From positions 1-64,000 of the forward strand of contig JAUFSD010000025.1 of the NCBI GenBank assembly GCA_033030425.1: a DNA stretch of 64,000 nt, in the 5' to 3' direction. The position numbers and the translations under genes were made by a program. This DNA is from Verpa conica. Taxonomy: Eukaryota; Ascomycota; Pezizomycetes; Pezizales; Morchellaceae. Of the stretch, positions 58,948 through 64,000 are shown piece by piece (the stretch's first letter is position 1; every line of letters begins with the position of its first letter). Under the pieces are notes generated by a model. It made no database searches. It was not told the origin of the DNA and saw nothing but the letters and a program-made list of their open reading frames with translations.

Positions 58948-61900
58948 TCATCCACTAAACCCCATCGCATAACCACCATGAGCACCTAATCCTACACCAT
59001 CAGGCCCTTCCCCAACCACTCCCGTGCCACTACCACCCCCAAACTCGTGCTCTCCCAGCCCCATATCCATCCCCAATGGCGGGAGTATACTATTCAAATA
59101 CGTAAAATCACTTTCCAACATAAACTCGCCTAGTTGTGCTCTGAACGGGCTTGTGTTGTAGCCGCCCACTGGCACACCTGAGCCTCCAACGACGCCTATG
59201 TTATGACCATTCATGTCGCCGGGGTTCGAGGTGTGGTTCATCCCACCGCTAGACGTGGCGGTAGTCGGTGTAGGTGTTTCGGGGTCTGTACGGTCGCCGT
59301 TGAGATTTGGGTTATATGTTGCGGAGAGAGGGTTAGATTGAAGGGTCCGGGGGGAGGATGTGACTGGTTTTGTGTTAGTTAAGGATAAGGCTGGGTTAGA
59401 ATTTAATTGTACCTAGTGGAGCGACATATTGCATTAGGTTCTTTAAGAAGAGCTGGCAACGGTTCGCGATGCGGTTGCCTGCGGCAAGAACCTCGATGTT
59501 CTCCATAGCCATTTCGAGATGTTTTAATAATGAGCTAGTCTCTGGGATGAAGTCGGTGCGGAGAGCGAGCTGGCGGACTTGTGAGAGGATTAAGACTTTT
59601 GAAACGAGTACAAGGGATGCATTGAATGCTGTAATACCAGTCAGTAGCTGCTAAGAAGGGCATCTTTACGAGGGGGGGACCCACTGTAATACAATGTAAA
59701 CCACCAGAATCCCAACAAGTCGCTCCGGTACTTGACCTTATGCACAATCTCCACAGTCTCAATGGCACTCTCCGCGCACACCTTGATGCTCGCCCACCCA
59801 AAGTTCCAAAAAAAGTCACCCTCAAACCTATTACAGCTTGGTCCACCTCCCCAAATCTCACTCAACCCCTTCACAACAAACTGCCGATGCAGTAACGCCC
59901 TCGTGTTATAATACCGCAAAGATAATATAATACTCTGTCTCCAGAACTTGCTCGGTGGACCACCACCAACCGGGATGTCCGCAGCAGACACAATAGTCAA
60001 CGCACTCGGCAACTGCTGCCGCCATATGGATAGCTTCTCCTCGATCTCTGCAACCCTCGCAACATCCGCAAACGTCGGTTCGACCTGATCTCCACCGCCT
60101 AGATTCCCCCCGTAGAGCGTGTCGATTATCATTCCGAGAAGCGAATATAATTTGATACTCAGTATAAAAAATGTAACGCTTGTCGGGCCACTGGTGGGTT
60201 GTACAGGCAAGGGTGACATATTTGTCTTGAACACATCGTCTTCGACATCGAGCGGGAGGTCGAGTTTCTCGGCATATCCAGCGATTGCGGAGGGTCGGCC
60301 AAAGGTCATGCAGAGGGTTCGATCGAGGAGGACACAGCCGTACCAGGCGCGTTTCCGAAGTTCGCGCTCAAGTGGGGGGAAGCGCTGAAGTGCCTGGTTA
60401 GAGTGGAGACCGAGCTGAAGGGCTATCCGCACTGCAAGACCGTGAGTGGTCCAGCACTGATTTGGTTTGCGGGTAGACTGTAGGTAGTGGCTCATTAAGA
60501 GGAGAAGATGTACTATAGCCGGAAAAAATTAGTATTTCGCTCCCACGATCCCCACCATGGCATTCGAATCTTGTTGAAAGACATTACCCACCAGAATCCA
60601 GACTCGCAAGCCTCAAAAAATGCCCATCGCATAGCCCAAATCCACGCTGATAGAACACCTCCGCCGTTTTGTATTTCTCCTCTGCACTCACCTCCCTCTC
60701 TGTACTCGCGCGACTCCCCATAGCCATCACCAGGTTCAATAAAGCCAGCCATGTCCGCCTTACTTTTGTAAACCCCGACCTCAGCGCTTCATCGTACGTC
60801 TCCAGAAAGCTCGGTTGGTGAAGATACGGGAACAGGATATTTGTGTTCTGGAAATACAAAGTCACGTAATGCAGGACCCTCTTCTTCGGGGGCAAAACAT
60901 AGATATTCACACTCCCCGTCCGAGTCTCGAATTCACTCCCACTATCCATGGGCGTGGGTGACGCACGAGCAGACAAGAATCGCGAGGACGAGGACGAGGA
61001 CTGCTCGAGCGCACGCTCAGTCCTTCTGAACTCCTTCGAGAACGCGGCAGTGACAGAAACCGATGTTGCTAGGGCGCGGGTAACGTGACCTATGAATGCG
61101 ATATTCGACGACGGGCCTACAACCACCATCAGCCTAGAGCCCACAGAGTTTCTGAAAGCCTGGGGAGGTAGAAACCAAAATAACCGTAATCCTCCTCATC
61201 ACCAAGATTCAGGGCGCCCATTCCGTCCAGTACCGTATCTGGCGCACTTGACTCATCCTCCAGCTGTCCCTGTCTGAGGTTCACGAATGTCTCCCCGCCG
61301 CTTGCGTCAACCGGCCCGTCAACCCTGAGACGCTTCTGCGGCTGCTGTAGTAGTTCCTCTGGACTGTCACTGGTCTCGTATTCATGGCCACTTATGTCTG
61401 TAGGTGTCTGGGGGGCGGTACCACGGAGCTGTGACATTGATGCTTGAGCCGCAAGGAGGTTCTCCACCGCAAGCAGTCGAGTTTCAAGACGTCCGATGTA
61501 GCTACAGGTAGTGAGGCGATAGTTTAGTACACCGCAGAATCATATGGGGGAGAGAGGGAGGAGTATATGGGAGGCGGACTCTTTCCCGACGATTGTATTT
61601 GAAGAGGAAGCAGACTGCTGGTAGACGCAGTCAAAGTCGAGGTCTGAAGAAACCCATTTGAGTCAGTTTGATACTGCAGAGATTGAAGCTCGCGGAGGAG
61701 AGGGAGAGGAAGGGGAGGGGGAGTTCAAACACACTCACCTCTACACATTGAACATTTCGGGCGTACTCCATCGCACTATTGGATATCCGTCAGCGTCGTC
61801 CCTTGCAGTAACAGCAACAGTAATAGTAAGAATAGTAGCAGTAGTAGCAGTAGTAGTAATCGCAGAGCTCTCTCACACCTTTGACTTCCTCGTCCTGCAG

Positions 61901-62091
61901 GCGTTACAGGCCAAAGACACCCTCTTCCTCTTACTCCCTCCTCCTCCTCCATTCGCGGTCTGGTCGTTCCCGCCACTGCTGCTGCCCGGATTACTCTGAG
62001 GAGGCGGAGAAAACTGGACTTTGTGCGCGCCACCTACACCGCCACCGCTGCTATCGTCTCGATCCTGCGAGTTGTCGCGGTCATGATTCAT
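58948..62091 (-). CDS. Zn2Cys6 transcription factor with fungal-specific regulatory domain
   Basis: Eight exons: 62091-61879, 61775-61739, 61643-61580, 61501-61176, 61116-60592, 60512-59685, 59628-59413 and 59363-58948. They total 2625 nt, 874 aa. The zinc cluster VSLACNACRTRKSKCDGVRP, KCSMCRDLDFDCVYQQ is split by two introns. A short coiled coil (YIGRLETRLLAVENLL) follows. The fungal-specific domain spans about residues 330-650, with LFPYLHQPSFLETYDEA, MSHYLQSTRKPNQCWTTHGL, AVRIALQLGLHSNQ and ELRKRAWYGCVLLDRTLCMT, typical of PF04082. The tail is Gly/Pro/Thr-rich. The target pathway cannot be read from sequence. In-frame codons continue upstream of the chosen start, so a longer N-terminus is possible. 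Intron 1 contains a TAC-type trinucleotide repeat. Confidence 0.92.
61795..61868. repeat. Trinucleotide microsatellite in intron 1 of the regulator
   Basis: Imperfect GTA/GCA triplets (GTAGCAGTAGTAGCAGTAGT and flanks) fill most of the first intron of the 58948-62091 gene. Confidence 0.75.
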
Positions 62092-64000
62092 CTCTGATAA
62101 TCCTCTTTTCTTTCTCCTTTTGCCTGTAGGTTCTCTTGGTGCCTGACTGACTACACCACACGGGGACAGCTGTTTGGACGGGACGGGGCAAGGTCGGCTT
62201 CTCTGGGGAAGAAGCGGAAAACTGGGGTAGTGTATGTAGGTCGCAGGCGGGGGGGAGGGGGTGGAGGGGGTGTGTGGGCGGATAATGGGATAATTGGGGG
62301 AGGTGGGTGAGAGATATTGAATAATTGGAAGAGACCGTGATATGGGGATGCGCAGTAGCTGCAAGTTTGCAGAGAAGCTATCTAGAGAATGGCAGAGTAA
62401 CTACAACAGGTACAAGAGAGAGAGCGCAAGGGAATTGTATTGAATAGTATTGCATGTACCGTACTGTCCTCAGAGCAGAATATTTGTGGTAGGGAGGCAG
62501 AGGCAGGCAGTCCCCCGGCTGATCACATCTCATCCCAGGACATCACCACCCTCCGACGGGGGGTCTCTGGACTGACTAATCTGCGCAGAGGCAGGATGCA
62601 GGTAAGACAGAGGGGTGCCGATAGTTCCGTTGGGAGTCTGCACCAGCTGTCTTGGCCTGTGAATGTCGTGAATGCCGTGATATATGTCTCTGAGTTTGTT
62701 TTTGTCTTGAACGCGTGGTGTGGGGGGGAGTACGTGAGAAAAGACGTTATCTCCCGTTATCCCAAGAGAGCAGAGTATTTACACCATAGCATTAGAACTC
62801 GTACTGGAAATCCTAATACAAGAAACGTGGGGAAATAAATTAACCCAGGGTCCCCCAAAGCTTTTCTCACCCTCTCCGTGTGGCAAGGAACGGACCGGAA
62901 GTCTTGCATATGTAGATGTATTTCTCTGCACGCGGGGGCCAGAGTAGGTACATAACGGCAATGATTTCCCCATGAGCTTTCTTGCAATACCGATGGGTGT
63001 TATCTTATCATGCCCATTCTCGGGTCGACTTCTCGCATCTGCGGTCAAATCCGTCCAGAGATCAATTGGCCAATACAAACTGTCAACACCGGTGTTACAC
63101 GAATACATAAAGACGACACGTTTGGGTCTTGTCCGACGCCAATAGCAACTTCGGGCCAAACATCAAGCTCGGTTCCCGATAAATATTCAAGTCGAACGGT
63201 TTCCGGTGATGCATCCTGGCCTGAGTGGGGTCCAAATTTATATTGCGTTGCCCGGTACGGGGGGTAGAGGACGGGATGGATCTTGTGTACTCTGCCATAC
63301 CGAGGAAACTTCTATTGCAGGAATAATAACTCAGTAAAGCAAATAAAAAGGGAGGAGAAGACTAGATAAGGTTATTTCTAGCGGACCAGATATTATATCT
63401 TCAGGGTGTTAATATACCCCCCCCCCCCACCCCCGGAGATTGTCGGGAAATAGAGTCAAGTCTACACGTAACTAATTTCTGTCATTGAGCCTATCTGGAA
63501 AACTATAGCTACTATGGAAGCCTGAGAGACTCTTAATCCCTAGCTAACAAGTTACTTAGCTGTCACCTGTATAAATCACTTATGCATATTCTACTTCATG
63601 AGACAAGTTACCTTATTAATCGTCAGGTGCACGGCATTATTCAATGGCTACTGTATACAGACATGACATAGGCTATCACTCGGAGTTCACTAGTCACATC
63701 AAGACCCAAAGCACAGAATAACCATCCAGATCATGACTTCCAAAGAATTGCTATAAACTATCTCCCAAGATTAAAAAGGGCATATATGAAAAGAGAACAG
63801 ACTCCCGCCCAACCAGAGCCATCACTCCCATCAAACCAACGGCTTGATACCAAAGAAGGAAAATAATAACCATACAACATCGAGACCTGCGGGAGCTCTA
63901 GATAAGAGAAGCAAGAGCAAGACACCCAAGATTGATCAACCCATTCTAAACAGCATCAGTAAAGGCATCCTATACATAACCACAAGAGATACACATACCT
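62092..64000. other. Regulator 5' flank and distal intergenic
   Basis: A C/T-rich region upstream of the regulator start (to about 62330) could be its 5' untranslated region. Beyond it no gene is supported. A C-run lies at 63417-63435. Confidence 0.45.

Overview
The window is genomic DNA of a filamentous ascomycete fungus. The evidence is many short GT-AG introns of about 50-70 nt, Zn2Cys6 transcription factors, a jacalin-BTB gene, a Dal5-type transporter, CBM21/GH13/GH31 starch enzymes and scattered TTAGGG-type telomere-like motifs. The very intron-rich genes, with exons down to 11 and 13 nt, and the repeat content would suit a Pezizomycete. That placement is an inference.

Layout. 1-7.3 kb: a non-LTR retrotransposon (LINE) with an unusual ORF1 and an endonuclease-RT ORF2; several apparent spliceosomal introns lie inside its reading frames. 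7.3-16.7 kb: a decayed ankyrin-repeat gene, a four-exon gene fusing a jacalin-like lectin to a BTB domain, two foldback DNA elements (one hAT-like with an 8-bp target duplication) and a decayed membrane-protein gene. 17-20 kb: repeats, including a poly(A) retroposon with a perfect 16-bp target duplication. 20.9-26.5 kb: the most interesting block, holding a CYTH/thiamine-triphosphatase-like hydrolase, a UMP-CMP kinase and a viperin-type radical SAM enzyme, with transposon debris between them. 26.5-34 kb: gene-poor and repeat-like. 34-47 kb: a starch-utilisation cluster made of a short XlnR-like Zn2Cys6 regulator, a secreted GH31 alpha-glucosidase, a secreted free-standing CBM21 protein and a divergently transcribed secreted GH13 alpha-amylase. 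CGG-N8-CGG motifs (the AmyR-type site) lie in the promoter regions of the three starch genes. 48-62 kb: a 15-exon MFS transporter, a small basic protein, a FUT8-like type II membrane glycosyltransferase, a pogo-like MITE, tRNA-Cys(GCA) and a full-length 874-aa Zn2Cys6 regulator. 62-64 kb: nothing coding recognised.

How the genes may work together. (1) Viperin converts CTP to the chain terminator ddhCTP. A UMP-CMP kinase can feed the pyrimidine nucleotide pool, as CMPK2 does beside RSAD2 in vertebrates. The CYTH enzyme cleaves triphosphates. Together they look like a small nucleotide-based defence module in a transposon-rich island; the co-function is inferred from proximity. (2) Amylase, alpha-glucosidase and a starch-binding module beside a regulator parallel the amyR-agdA-amyA cluster of Aspergillus, but the regulator here is XlnR-like. 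Exon structures were assembled by eye from splice consensus, reading frame and family motifs. In every complete multi-exon gene reported here the summed coding length is divisible by three.
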